Below are positions 1 through 11,105 of a stretch of DNA of 64,000 nucleotides, piece after piece (within the stretch, counting starts at the first letter, position 1; each line of letters opens with the position of its first letter). The position numbers and the translations under genes are program-made. The DNA is taken from contig CAJHNH020006079.1 of assembly GCA_905116865.2 (NCBI GenBank), forward strand, positions 317,501 to 381,500, given 5' to 3'. The DNA is from Candidula unifasciata. Lineage: Eukaryota > Mollusca > Gastropoda > Stylommatophora > Geomitridae. The notes under the pieces are model-generated. The model made no database searches. It saw only the letters and a list, made by a program, of their open reading frames with translations, and was not told the origin of the DNA.

Positions 1-52
1 GCTTTTATCAAGTTCGCTTTTGTTTGTTGGTCTAGTAGAGTTTTGGTGTTCG

Positions 53-58
<6 letters not shown>

Positions 59-124
<66 letters not shown>
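59..124. repeat. (TA)n microsatellite
   Basis: An uninterrupted run of about 33 TA dinucleotides. It can form cruciform structures and is likely to vary in length between individuals. No gene is seen around it. Confidence 0.97.
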
Positions 125-126
<2 letters not shown>

Positions 127-234
127 GTGAATATCAAGTGGAAATAAAGTGGAAATAACAACTATCTAATTCAACAGAAGATCTGAAAACTTCGCAGTTT
201 TTTTTTATAGCTAGTGAACGTATAAGGCATTAGA

Positions 235-490
235 TGGCACACAAGGGAGCCGCTAGATGCTCGCCTGTGGATTTATAGGTCGTGGGTTCAAATGAGCATG
301 AAACCGGATTTTTTTTCCATACATGACCTTAGCTGCCATGTTACATAAGTACCGGATAAAGTCTTGGGAAGTAAAGGCGGCCTGCTTGATGTTGACCATA
401 CATCCACCTATAAAATATGAGTCAAGTCTCATATTCCTGATGCGCCACTGGCGTGAAAAGAGACCTTTACTTGACTTTTGACGTTTGCAG
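235..490 (+). mobile_element. tRNA-derived SINE, family B (diverged copy)
   Basis: It has a tRNA-like head with a B-box-like GGTTCAAAT, then a body containing GGGAAGTAAAGGC followed by a GATGTTGACCA-like motif and a 'ggcgtgaaaagagacctt' end. The same order of motifs recurs at 27305-27570, 30965-31215, 51485-51735 (reverse) and 60985-61310. Family names A-E are mine and local to this window. Confidence 0.7.
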
Positions 491-1243
491 AAAGAGTTTA
501 ACCACTTCACTTTGCAGCCACGGCTCATTGTCAGTTTAAGGACTGACTGTTGGAATGAAACCAAACAAGGGCCCTGCAGAAAAGAAATATTAGGTCACTT
601 CTTCCACGCAGAGAACCTCTGAAACACTATTGTAGTAGGCCGTGTACATTGTTCAGGTGACCGTTTTCAAACTCACCCATGCAGAAATGACGATAGTTAC
701 TCAAGAGCACGTTGCATTTGCGCGTGCGTTATGTTTGATCGCGCTTAAATTGTTTGAGTCCCCCTTTTTTTAAACCCCCTTTTAATTAGGAAAAAAATAA
801 ATAAATAAGAAACCCATTAGTTGGATATAAGTGAACAATGGACATTCTATCTGCTTGGCCAGACGTCAAGAAAAAGCTGAAAGAAACAAAAGCTCATCCA
901 GTGATATTAAATGTACCCTTCTTTACTCAGTAATGCTGGCCTTAATGGACTGTAAGCTGACACGAAAGCCGCGCCTCTTGATCACTAATATCCCTGTAAC
1001 CAGACGCCGTTTCCAGGCGACTGTTGTATATGGTTTTGATCTACAGAATGTTCTCGAATACACTTGAAAATTAGGCATCAGTGAGAGGAAGTGTGTGGAT
1101 ATAGGCTTACACAAAGACGCACGCAGATTTTATTATGGTAATACGACGGACGGAGCACAATTAAGACAGTCGTGTGTATTGTTACAGGTAGAAGTGGAAG
1201 ACAATAAAGGCAGACATGTCTTTTGAAAAAAGTATTGTTAGAG

Positions 1244-1454
1244 CAGTGATTCTCAACTGTCTTAATGCCGCGACCCTTTAAAACAGTTCCTCATGTTGTG
1301 ATGACCCCCAGTTATAAATTTTTTTTCGTTGCTACTTCATAACTTCAGCGAATATGTGGGGGTTTTTTCCCTGATGGTCTTAGGCGACCCCTGCGAAAGG
1401 GTAGAGTGGTTCGACCCCCAAAAAGGGTCGCGACCCGCTGTTTAAGAACCGCGG
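1244..1454. mobile_element. hAT-type MITE resembling SPIN/URR1
   Basis: A 211-bp non-autonomous element. It begins CAGTGATTCTCAAC and ends with the inverted match GTTTAAGAACCGCGG. The interior has a GTCGCGACCC-type motif near the right end, 'ggcgacccctgcgaaaggg', and 'cgttgctacttcataact', all recalled from the SPIN/URR1 group of hAT MITEs in tetrapods. Flanking 8-mers TGTTAGAG (1236-1243) and GCTTAGAG (1455-1462) agree at 6 of 8 positions, as expected of an old hAT target duplication. No transposase is present. The family assignment rests on memory of the consensus, not on a search. Confidence 0.75.
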
Positions 1455-2285
1455 GCTTAGAGTCCTAATAACTTGCCAGACGTGATCTGTATTGGTCATC
1501 TGCGATGAATCCGTTTGTTCCGTGAGTTGTTCTCTGACATAATGTGTGGTTTTTCTAGGCAAATTTACGTCCAGTAGTTTGCCATTGCTTCTGGACGGTC
1601 GGCTTTTTTTATACCAAGGCCCGCAGCTGGGATCGAACCCGGCATCCCGGCATTACGAAGCGTTCGCATCGACTTAGCCACAGAGCCGATGAAATTACTA
1701 TACTCTTGTTAAAATATATTCGCCAAGGGCATATGATGCTTGCTAGACTCATAATTATGTATACCAATCAGCACTGGATGGATGATTTTGTCAGCACCAC
1801 GCGACCATGTTTACTTCCCATGCCATTTCCTTCCCATGTCATTTCCTTGTGCCTCTTTCAGTCCAAAGGAACGTATCATACATTCACACGTACCAGAGAA
1901 GCCCAGTGAACGCAAGTTGCGCTGATTATACGTTTCTCTTTACCACTTTAGGTGTCTAATGCCCCAGTGGGACTGAATAGGCTGGGTCCACATATGAACC
2001 CAGATAAGTTATTACAATCTGGCAACAAACGATTTACAGTGAAGTAAATTCTGGCTTTCACAGGGGTTACCATGCAGATGTTACATTGACCCAACCTCAG
2101 TCCTGCATGTCTTTTATGTAACAATATTATACAAAAATTGCTTATGGTGGCTCCTTCTAAACATAATATAGAGGTCTGGGAATATTAAAATACACAAGAT
2201 CTATCGGGGAAACATAAGCAACCTAGCCATGATCACAGCGATTTAGGTCATATATGCTGTGTTGTAGCATAATTACTTACATTCT
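1455..2285. other. Non-coding stretch with a SINE-like head
   Basis: No gene is recognised. Around 1600-1690 (reverse strand) a tRNA-like promoter is visible, with a B-box-type GGTTCGATCCC when read on the minus strand, suggesting a SINE head. The rest looks like unique AT-rich DNA. Confidence 0.45.
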
Positions 2286-2287
2286 TT

Positions 2288-2720
2288 GTTGAATTAGGAA
2301 TCAGCATCACAGCACTCAGGACACTCCCATGAGTGCTCAGTCCCCTTCTTCAACAGCAAGCAAAAAGTTCCAATTTTGATTGTACCAGTAACCTGATTGT
2401 ATAGCCGTCTCATCCTTCCCCTGAGCGTTGAGCGTTGGCAAGATCCCTTGGTAACTCCTCGCATCGGCATTCTCCTTAGATCGTAATGATCTATCTGTGC
2501 CTCCACACTGTTCACTCGCTCACAAAGGGCCTTCACAATCTATAACTTGTCATGCATCAGTACTCCACCAAGTGGTGCAGAGCCAGCCAGTCTATCTGCC
2601 TGGTCATTTTCCACCACACCAGCATAACTGGAGAAAATATCCAAAGGATGTTAACTACCTAGGACCTTTGAAGTGATGCTTGCCACTCTGCACGAAGCAT
2701 GCCTGTTTTCACCTTTCTCA
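2288..2720 (-). mobile_element. 5'-truncated I-type LINE, 3' end
   Basis: The minus strand encodes the C-terminus of the same LINE protein family as the element at 44568-48134, including the terminal motif WECPECCD before the stop. The 3' end is at the low-coordinate side. Only the last 140 or so residues' worth of the element remains, as usual for target-primed reverse transcription. Confidence 0.85.
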
Positions 2721-3440
2721 ACATGCTCTGTGAGTTACTTACATTCTCATATGCCTCTCTGCAGGTTGTGAAGATCCGAAGATCCAATGTTGATTATGAT
2801 ACTCCGCTGATTTCTGGGAATATAAAGAGAGAAGAAAAAAGCAGGAGTGGGGAGGTGAAAGAAAGGGAAAGGTCAGGTGGGGAGACTGGGTGGGTTGAAA
2901 GAAAGGCAAAAGGCCTGGGTGTGAAAGAAGGGGAAAAGGCTGGATGGAGGTGGGTGGGTGGTGTGAAAGCCCTGCCAAATATAAGATGTACCTTGTTATA
3001 GATGCAAGCCCTGTTTGTGGTCTATCTAGTACCAGAATGTCTGGACATCTTTAGGGGAAAAGAAGGACAGCCCAACAATGATCCCGACCACCACATACTT
3101 AGGCTTGTGCATTAGGTTTCCTTCATAAAGATGCACTCTCATATCCTGGAGACTATGTGGATAAGCCATCTGCCTCACGACCTGATGGTTATGGCTTTGT
3201 TTTCGAACTCTGTTCTTAGGATCACAAGTGCAGATGTGTTAGAAAGCCAAGAGGGTCATCCCTGAGCTTACTGGAGTTTCTTTATCTCTGTGAATGACTT
3301 AGAGGGAATTAGCTGCTCTGCAGAAAGAGGCTTAGTCAGGTAGAATATAACTGTGCACTAATGTCAATACAAGATTTCAAAGTCTTTTAGCCTCAAACAG
3401 TTTTCATTTAAAACTAATGAATCCTATGTCTAAACACAGT

Positions 3441-3536
3441 GGAAATGCAGGTTATCATTGATGGAAGACGTCTGTCACGTGTATATAGGTAACTTATATT
3501 GACAGGCATCTTCCATCAATGAGAAACTGCATTTCT
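3441..3536. repeat. Hairpin-forming inverted repeat with central loop
   Basis: The left arm at about 3441-3477 (with TTGATGGAAGACGTCTGTCA) is the reverse complement, with a few mismatches, of the right arm at about 3500-3536. The loop is about 22 bp. The right arm continues into a dispersed repeat (3500-3730) with a second copy at about 49050-49300. It is likely a fold-back end of a DNA transposon. Confidence 0.75.
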
Positions 3537-3730
3537 GGTGGTGACTGTTGGCTTTGGCAACTCTAGCAACTGCGCGCGCATATTTCTGTGCCGGGACTAA
3601 TTGTTCGTTCACCAGTTTTTCAAATGGAACAGTGAGGGACATTTCATGGGATTTTCACTAACACAGGAACGGAGCTAGTATGGAGTGACTCAGTTGCAGG
3701 GAGGTTGAAACCTTGACTGAAACAGTAATA
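3500..3730. repeat. Dispersed repeat (second copy at about 49050-49300)
   Basis: Shared blocks include 'ctgttggctttgg', 'gccgggactaattgtt' and 'ggacagtgagggacatttcat'-like sequence, in the same order in both copies. The class is unknown; a non-autonomous DNA transposon is possible because of the attached inverted repeat. Confidence 0.7.
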
Positions 3731-4048
3731 AGTAAACATATGAAAAGTTCACTAATATTAGGATTGAGTTTTAGCATCTTTCTTCTCTTTCTCTTGTGTT
3801 CACTCTTAAAAGGGTGGTAAGCAGATTTTGTGGTTGTTAGGGGTAATTTTATCAATTTTTTTTTTATTGTAAACATTCTTCTGTAAAACCACACCTCTGA
3901 GGCACACCAAATTTTTGTCTAGTTTACTAATAATTTACAGCCATATGGTAAAACTGGTTCTATCTAACCTGTTTCATAAATACGTTAATCGTGCTTTCTT
4001 GATTACATTTGCTAGTTTTTTACTGAGATTATGACTTCTTGTTTTCAG

Positions 4049-4159
4049 GAGAGGTCTGTCACGTACTTTTACTGAAGACACACAGCCCCTGGACAGCATC
4101 AAAAACATTGATATTCTCACAAAATCCTACAGAGAAAATCTACAGACAGCACTAGACAG
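4049..4159 (+). CDS. FAM149B1: FAM149B-like coding exon 1 (first visible)
   Basis: The acceptor is TTGTTTTCAG and the donor is AG|GTATGC. It codes for visible residues 1-36 (reading RGLSRTFTEDTQPLD...) and two bases of residue 37. The 111-bp length and end phase join cleanly to exon 2, giving a serine at the junction. This is the poorly conserved N-terminal segment, so the call rests on splice sites and phase more than on similarity. An upstream exon ending in phase 2 is required. Confidence 0.75.
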
Positions 4160-4164
4160 GTATG

Positions 4165-6360
4165 CTCAGTTGTGCATGTTTGGTGCTTTAAGTGTTATTT
4201 TATCCCTTCCTTTTCTTCACTTTATCTTTTTATCACTTTTGGTATCAAAGAAGATTTGGTTCTGGCTCACTTATTGGTTATATATTATTATGATCTACCT
4301 ATGGAAATACCAATTTGTTATTTATTACATACATGCTTGGCTTTTTCTCCTTTTTTTAAATAAAATGTGTTTTGTCTGTTGGCATGCCTGTCTGTTCATC
4401 ATTCTGTCTGTGACCTTTATTTTTTGATATCCTCCACTACTCTTTGCAACAGGAAATGCTGTTTCTGCTTTGTTTGGTTTGCTTTCAGTTTATTTTATTT
4501 AGAAATAGGTCTTGTATAGCGGATAGTGCGCCCACTATCATGGGTTAAAATTTTTTTGGTTAATTCGGGTCAAGATGGCGAGACAAAAGGATGTTTATTT
4601 TTTCGGCTAGCATCTAACCGGGGTCGGTTTCAGACACCGTGGAGATGAAGTAGTGTTAAACTAGTCTGCATATGATAGTCTAGTTCAAGTGTGACTTTCT
4701 AGGCAGTTTGAAAACACTGTATCAAGTCCAGATGACACCGACAAGGAGAACTAGAGGCCCCTACCAGAGATCTCTTCCCGCCCTGATGAGGCATTCCAGG
4801 GGTAGAGAGGAGAAGAAGAAGCAGAAGAATTAGCAAATGTTATTTCTAACCTCACTTCCAACTTACTTGCTCTATCCCTGTGTCAGTGAAAGCCACACAG
4901 AATACCCATCACTTCTTCTTCTTCTTCAGTATTCCGAGCCTTGAGGTTCATTGCTGCAGATATCACTCACCTCCACTCATCTCTCTGGTTGGCCTTCTCT
5001 TTCCAGTTGATGACACCAAGTGTTTGCAGGTCTGTCTGGATATTATCTCTCCATCTTCTTCTTTGTCTGAATACCCATCACTGTCCATAAAAACATGTAA
5101 ACAGATAGCAGTCTCAACAAAGCCAATAGTATTTACATTCATTAAGTAAATAAGGAAGCTGTAAGAAGTGCCAGCATGCACAGTCCGACACTAGAATTAC
5201 ATTTCGTTGTTGATAGAAGCTAGAGTTACTACAGATGGACAGTTGCACATGCAATTTTGCATAAGGTACCACAATTCTGCGGCAACAGGGTACTCGCCAT
5301 TTTCTGAATTAGCAGTTCACAACACAAATCACGTTGGCCTCAGCTGAACAGCTGAAAAACATTCCAAATGAAATTAGCAGGTGACATTATCATTCCATGT
5401 ACTAAACTGAAAAGCTTGGCAATGGAACTATATATTTCAGTCCACATATGTGGAAAAGTGCAGCAGCCAACTGTAGATAGAAGCAGATTACATGCCAAAA
5501 CTTTTAGCCCCACTACCTGCCACTGTACACTTTACATGTGACTGTGATTAGGCCTAGTTTGGTAGTGCAGGTTTTAGGTATTTTATTGACAACAGACTCC
5601 AACGATCACAGGAAAGATGTAGAGAAACATACCTTTCTTTTATGTTTAGCATCATTTCCAATCATTACCACTTATAGACTCACAGATGAAATAGTAAGTA
5701 GATATTTTACTACCGCTAAGGATGTAAATATGTTCGTATAACTACAGCTGTTTTCTTTCATTCATTGGCACTTTTCCATCGTTCCAGATGTTACTGTTAA
5801 TATTTTGCTTTTGGGTGGTATTGGAATCTCAGCCTATTGTGATAGCGAGTACGAGTACAACTACCAACACCTGTTCACATTTAGAAACATCTTCCACAGT
5901 TAGAGCATAGGAATTATAGACTATTGTTGCCGTTTAAAATGCTTCTTCTCAGACGTTGTGCTGGAAATATTTCAGCCAGAATTACTCCTCTTATTCCCCT
6001 ATTGATTTCTCTTCTCCATACAGTGTAGTCCAAGGCATTTTATTCCCTCTGATCAGTTTTGTGAGATTCTGCTTATGTCTCTCCAGTATGATGAGATGAT
6101 TCAGCGTACGTCTTTGGGGGAAAATTGGGGGGTTGGGGGGTCATCCACGGCGAAGTGGTCAAACTATTTGCCTCGCGCCATTCAGTTCACAAGTGCAGCT
6201 TTTTTTACTGAGATCCCTGGAGATCATTGCTGGAGCTATGGAGGTCATGCTCTGTGTGACACTTGCGACAGGCAGCTAGCTGTTCTGCGCAAAGAGACTG
6301 AGCCATGTGGGATAAACCCCAGGGTAGTGAAGTCGATCCTCTCACCATTACCTTTATTAA
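4165..6360. other. Intron 1, 5' part
   Basis: No gene is seen. It contains a T-rich stretch (4170-4430), a repeat-like block at 4500-4830 ending in GAAGAAGAAG, and a dispersed repeat at about 4900-5070 (motif 'ggttcattgctgc') that recurs at 51205-51330 and, reversed, at 13690-13760. The remainder looks unique. Confidence 0.5.
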
Positions 6361-9300
6361 ATTGAGATTCTAATTTTGTCTGTCCAATATAATTAGATGC
6401 TCCTTACCATCTCTCCAAAATGATTAGATTTAGCTTATGACTCTCCAGTATATTGCGATTCTGCTTACAAATCTACATGGTTCTGCTTAAATCTTTCCAT
6501 TGTGTTGAGACTCTGTCCTTGTCTTTCTAATATGATTAGATTCTGCTTATGCCTCTTCGTGATAATGCTTATATCTTTCCAATATGTTGAGATTCTCCTC
6601 ATGTCTCTCTAAAATGATTAGATTCTGCTTATGTCTCTCTAATATGTTAAGATTCTGCTTATGTCTCTCCAGTACAACTAGTTTCTGCTCATGCTTCTCT
6701 AATATGTTAAGATTCTGTTAATGTCATTCCAATATTTGATTCTGCTTATGTCTCTCCATTATGCTCAGATTATACATAAGTCTCTCTTATATGTTGAAAT
6801 TCTCCTTATGTCTCTCTTATATGTTGAGATTCTGTTTATGTCTTTCCAATATTAGATTCTGCTTATGTCTCTCCAGTATGACTAGTTTCTGCTTATGCTT
6901 CTGTAAAATGTTGAGATTCTGTTTATGTCTTTCCAGTATTAGATTCTGCCTGTGTCTCTCCATTATGCTGAGATTATACATATGTCTCTCTTATATATTG
7001 AGATTCTGCTTATGTCTTTCTTATATGTTGAGATTCTGCTTATGTCTCTCTAATATGTTAAGATTCTGCTTATGTCTCTCTAATATGTTAAGATTCTGCT
7101 TATGTCTCTCTAATATGTTAAGATTCTGCTTATGTCTCTCTAATATGTTGAGATTCTGCTCATGTCTCTCTAATAGGTTGAGATTCTGCTTATGTCTCTC
7201 TAATATGCTGAGATTCTGCTTATGTCTCTCTAATATGTTGAGATTCTGCTTATGTCTTTCTAATATGTTGAGATTCTGCTTATGTCTCTCTAATATGTTA
7301 AGATTCTGCTTATGTCTTTCTAATATGTTAAGATTCTGCTTATGTTTCTCTAATATGTTGAGATTCTGCCTATGTCTCTCTAATATGTTGAGATTCTGCT
7401 CATGTCTCTCTAATATGTTGAGATTCTGCTTATGTCTCTCTAATATGTTGAGATTCTGCTTATGTCTTTCTAATATGTTAAGATTCTGCTCATGTCTCTC
7501 TAATATGTTGAGATTCTGCTTATGTCTTTCTAATATGTTGAGATTCTGCTTATGTCTCTCTAATATGTTGAGATTCTGCTCATGTCTCTCTAATATGTTA
7601 AGATTCTGCTCATGTCTCTCTAATATGTTGAGATTCTGCTTATGTCTTTCTAATATGTTGAGATTCTGCTTATGTCTTTCTAATATGTTGAGATTCTGCT
7701 TATGTCTTTCTAATATGTTGAGATTCTGCTTATGTCTCTCTAATATGTTAAGATTCTGCTTATGTCTCTCTAATATGTTAAGATTCTGCTTATGTCTCTC
7801 TAATATGTTAAGATTCTGCTTATGTCTCTCTAATATGCTGAGATTCTGCTTATGTCTCTCTAATATGTTAAGATTCTGCTTATGTCTCTCTAATATGTTA
7901 AGATTCTGCTTATGTCTCTCTAATATGTTAAGATTCTGCTTATGTCTCTCTAATATGTTGAGATTCTGCTCATGTCTCTCTAATATGTTAAGATTCTGCT
8001 TATGTCTCTCTAATATGTTAAGATTCTGCTTATGTCTCTCTAATATGTTAAGATTCTGCTTATGTCTCTCTAATATGTTAAGATTCTGCTTATGTCTCTC
8101 TAATATGCTGAGATTCTGCTTATGTCTCTCTAATATGTTAAGATTCTGCTTATGTCTCTCTAATATGTTAAGATTCTGCTTATGTCTCTCTAATATGTTA
8201 AGATTCTGCTTATGTCTCTCTAATATGTTAAGATTCTGCTTATGTCTCTCTAATATGCTGAGATTCTGCTTATGTCTCTCTAATATGTTAAGATTCTGCT
8301 TATGTCTCTCTAATATGTTAAGATTCTGCTTATGTCTCTCTAATATGTTAAGATTCTGCTTATGTCTCTCTAATTTGTTGAGATTCTGCTTATGTCTCTC
8401 TAATATGTTAAGATCCTGCTTATGTCTCTCTAATATGTTAAGATTCTGCTCATGTCTCTCTAATATGCTGAGATTCTGCTTATGTCTCTCTAATATGTTA
8501 AGATTCTGCTTATGTCTCTCTAATATGCTGAGATTCTGCTTATGTCTCTCTAATATGTTGAGATTCTGCTCATGTCTCTCTAATATGTTGAGATTCTGCT
8601 TATCTCTCTCTAATATGCTGAGATTCTGCTTATGTCTCTCTAATATGTTAAGATTCTGCTTATGTCTCTCTAATTTGTTGAGATTCTGCTTATGTCTCTC
8701 TAATATGTTAAGATTCTGCTTATGTCTCTCTAATATGTTAAGATTCTGCTCATGTCTCTCTAATATGCTGAGATTCTGCTTATGTCTCTCTAATATGTTA
8801 AGATTCTGCTTATGTCTCTCTAATATGTTGAGATTCTGCTCATGTCTCTCTAATATGTTAAGATTCTGCTTATGTCTCTCTAATATGTTAAGATTCTGCT
8901 TATGTCTCTCTAATATGTTGAGATTTTGCTTTACGTCTCTCTAATATGTTAAGATTCTGCTTATGTCTCTCTAATATGTTAAAATTCTGCTTATGTCTCT
9001 CTAATATGTTGAGATTCTGCTCATGTCTCTCTAATATGTTGAGATTCTGCTTATGTCTCTCTAATATGCTGAGATTCTGCCTATGTCTTTCTAATATGTT
9101 AAGATTCTGCTTATGTCTCTCTAATATGCTGAGATTCTGCTTATGTCTCTCTAATATACTGAGATTCTGCTTATGTCTCTCTAATATGTTAAGATTCTGC
9201 TTATGTCTCTCTAATATGTTAAGATTCTGCCTATGTCTCTCTAATATGCTGAGATTCTGCTTATGTCTCTCTAATATACTGAGATTCTGCTTATGTCTCT

Positions 9301-9474
9301 CTAATATGTTAAGATTCTGCTCATGTCTCTCTAATATGCTGAGATTCTGCTTATGTCTCTCTAATATGCTGAGATTCTGCTCATGTCTCTCTAATATGTT
9401 AAGATTCTGCTTATGTCTCTCTAATATGTTAAGATTCTGCTTATGTCTCTCTAATATGCTGAGATTCTGCTTAT
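6361..9474. repeat. 30-bp minisatellite array, about 100 copies
   Basis: Tandem copies of a 30-bp unit (core 'gttaagattctgcttatg' plus 'tctctctaatat'), degenerate at the 5' edge before about 6960 and nearly uniform afterwards. Variant positions (gtta/gttg/gctg; ttatg/tcatg) form blocks. The rare 'taatttgttg' variant occurs at about 8372 and 8672, 300 bp apart with similar neighbours, so blocks of about ten units have been duplicated. One extra base near 8934 shifts the array phase. The 727- and 209-codon ORFs here (10-residue repeat SNMLRFCLCL) follow from 30 being divisible by three. The array lies inside intron 1. Confidence 0.98.
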
Positions 9475-9779
9475 TTATAAAGACAGAGGAACCTTCAGAC
9501 AGACAGTGGTCTCTTGTAATGAAATTGATCCTTTATAACAGAAACAACAACAAAAAACAAAAAAAAAGCAAATGAAATGTTTTACTTTTCTTTGTTTAGC
9601 TGATTAGTCTTTACTTGTCATTCATTTCTTTTCTCTTTTGCTTGTTAGGCACAGATTAAGGTAGTCCTACGGAAGAAACTAAATCTTAGATATGAAGTGC
9701 TAGGCCTTATGCATTAGTGAGGTAGGGTGGTCTTTTCTCTTCCTCGTCACTTTCATTCACAGATAGTTCCAGAAAAAAC

Positions 9780-10075
9780 TGTTACATGAATATTGCATAC
9801 TCCCCAAGTGGGCTCTAGGACTCTGTTTTGAAGAACAAAGAATAGCCCCCACCGTGCTCAACAAGCATATTGTGTTAGATGACTAACTATGGGTGTTTCC
9901 TTTAGAACTATAGTGCACCTGTCTGAGAGGCAATGAACCAACAGTTTGCATACGAATAAGTCAGGTCTGTAAAACATATCAGGTTCTGGATCAAGTAAGT
10001 CCATGAGTGGAAAAAGAGCCAGGACTTTCCACCAGAGTTTTCAACTGGGGAACATGACGAAGAACAAGAAGAAGA
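9780..10075 (+). mobile_element. SINE family E copy
   Basis: It shares the block order of a family seen at 32870-33415 (two copies), 49975-50205 and, reversed, at 14180-14440, 56270-56460 and 60770-60985. The order is: CAACAAGCAT, CTGAGAGGCAA, CAGTTTGCATACGAAT, CAGGTTCTGGA, AGGACTTTCCACCAGAGTTT and a (GAA)n-type tail. No coding capacity. Confidence 0.75.
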
Positions 10076-10149
10076 ATATTGTATTTATTTTAAAATGCTG
10101 AGTAGGTCACAGAACTCTACTGTTAGAAAAAAGAATAAACAATTTTACC

Positions 10150-10765
10150 ATTGATGACTTCATTGACCTCAGACCACTGCTTTATAAGGTGAACCACATA
10201 ATTGACCCCCAGACCACTTCTTTTAAGGCAAACCACTAAATTGACCTCAGACCACTGCTTTATAGGCAAACCAGTTAATTTACCCCCCCCCCCCCCCCTT
10301 TCCGCCCCCTCTAACCCAGCTTTAAAACAAACCAGTTAATTGACCCCAGACTACTGCTTTATAAGACAAACCAGTTAATTGATTCCCCCATACCACTGCT
10401 TTATACGGCAAACCACTTAATTGACCTCAGACCACTGCTTTATAGGCAAACCAGTTAATTGAACCCCCCCCCCCCCCCCCCCCTTTTTCAGACCACTGCT
10501 TTATAAGGCAAAAAAGTTAATTGAACCCAGACCATTGCTTTATAAGACAAACCAGTTAATTGATTCCCCCAGATCACTGCTTCAAAAGGCAAACCAGTTA
10601 TTTGACCCCAGACCACTGCTTTATAAGGAAACCACTTAATTGATCACTGACCACAGCTTTATAAGGAAACCACTTAATTGACACCCAGTCCACTGGCTTA
10701 TAAGGCAGACAACTGAATTGACCCCTGACCACTGTCTTATAAGGCAAACCACTGATGGCTGTATT
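10150..10765. repeat. About 40-bp degenerate tandem repeat with poly-C tracts
   Basis: Around 14 units of the form 'aaccagttaattgacc' + 'cagaccactgctttataagg'. Two units carry expanded C runs (10284-10300 and 10464-10482). Units vary in length, so there is no continuous frame. Confidence 0.92.
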
Positions 10766-10963
10766 GGCATGGCACAGTACTTTCTGTTCCACTGTTTAAA
10801 AGACAGTTAGTGTTTGTAGTGTTTAAATAGCTTTTGTGAAATTGCTAGGTCATCAGTGATATTTTTACTTTAAAACTGTAGTTTTTAAATGGATAAACAC
10901 TGTTATCCTTATATTTTCCAGCAATGCTTGTTTAAAATGGTGTGTACTTATGTACTTTGACAG

Positions 10964-11105
10964 CCAGTTGGATACACCATGCAGCAGTGGTGCCTCATCT
11001 CCAACCATTACGGTGACACAGAGTCCCTTGTCCATGTCCCGTGGAGGATGGACAACTGGAAATACAACAGAGAGGAGCAGCTTATACTCCACATACTCAA
11101 TGGAA
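10964..11105 (+). CDS. FAM149B1: FAM149B-like coding exon 2
   Basis: The acceptor is TTTGACAG and the donor is ATGGAA|GTAAGT. It completes residue 37 and encodes residues 38-84, a Ser/Thr-rich stretch ending SSLYSTYSME just before the conserved domain. Phase enters at 2 and leaves at 0, matching exons 1 and 3. The last 20 or so exonic bases and the donor are themselves part of the 55-bp tandem repeat that follows. Confidence 0.85.

Noticed and set aside
831..1114. Overlapping small ORFs on both strands as a candidate first exon
   Set aside because: No similarity to FAM149 N-termini, and no donor in the needed phase could be identified.
6761..9575. ORFs of 727 and 209 codons with a Cys-rich 10-residue repeat
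   Set aside because: They are translations of the 30-bp array (ten codons per unit). The unit has no stop in one frame, so the ORF is automatic. No start context, no non-repetitive domain, and the array lies in a FAM149B intron.
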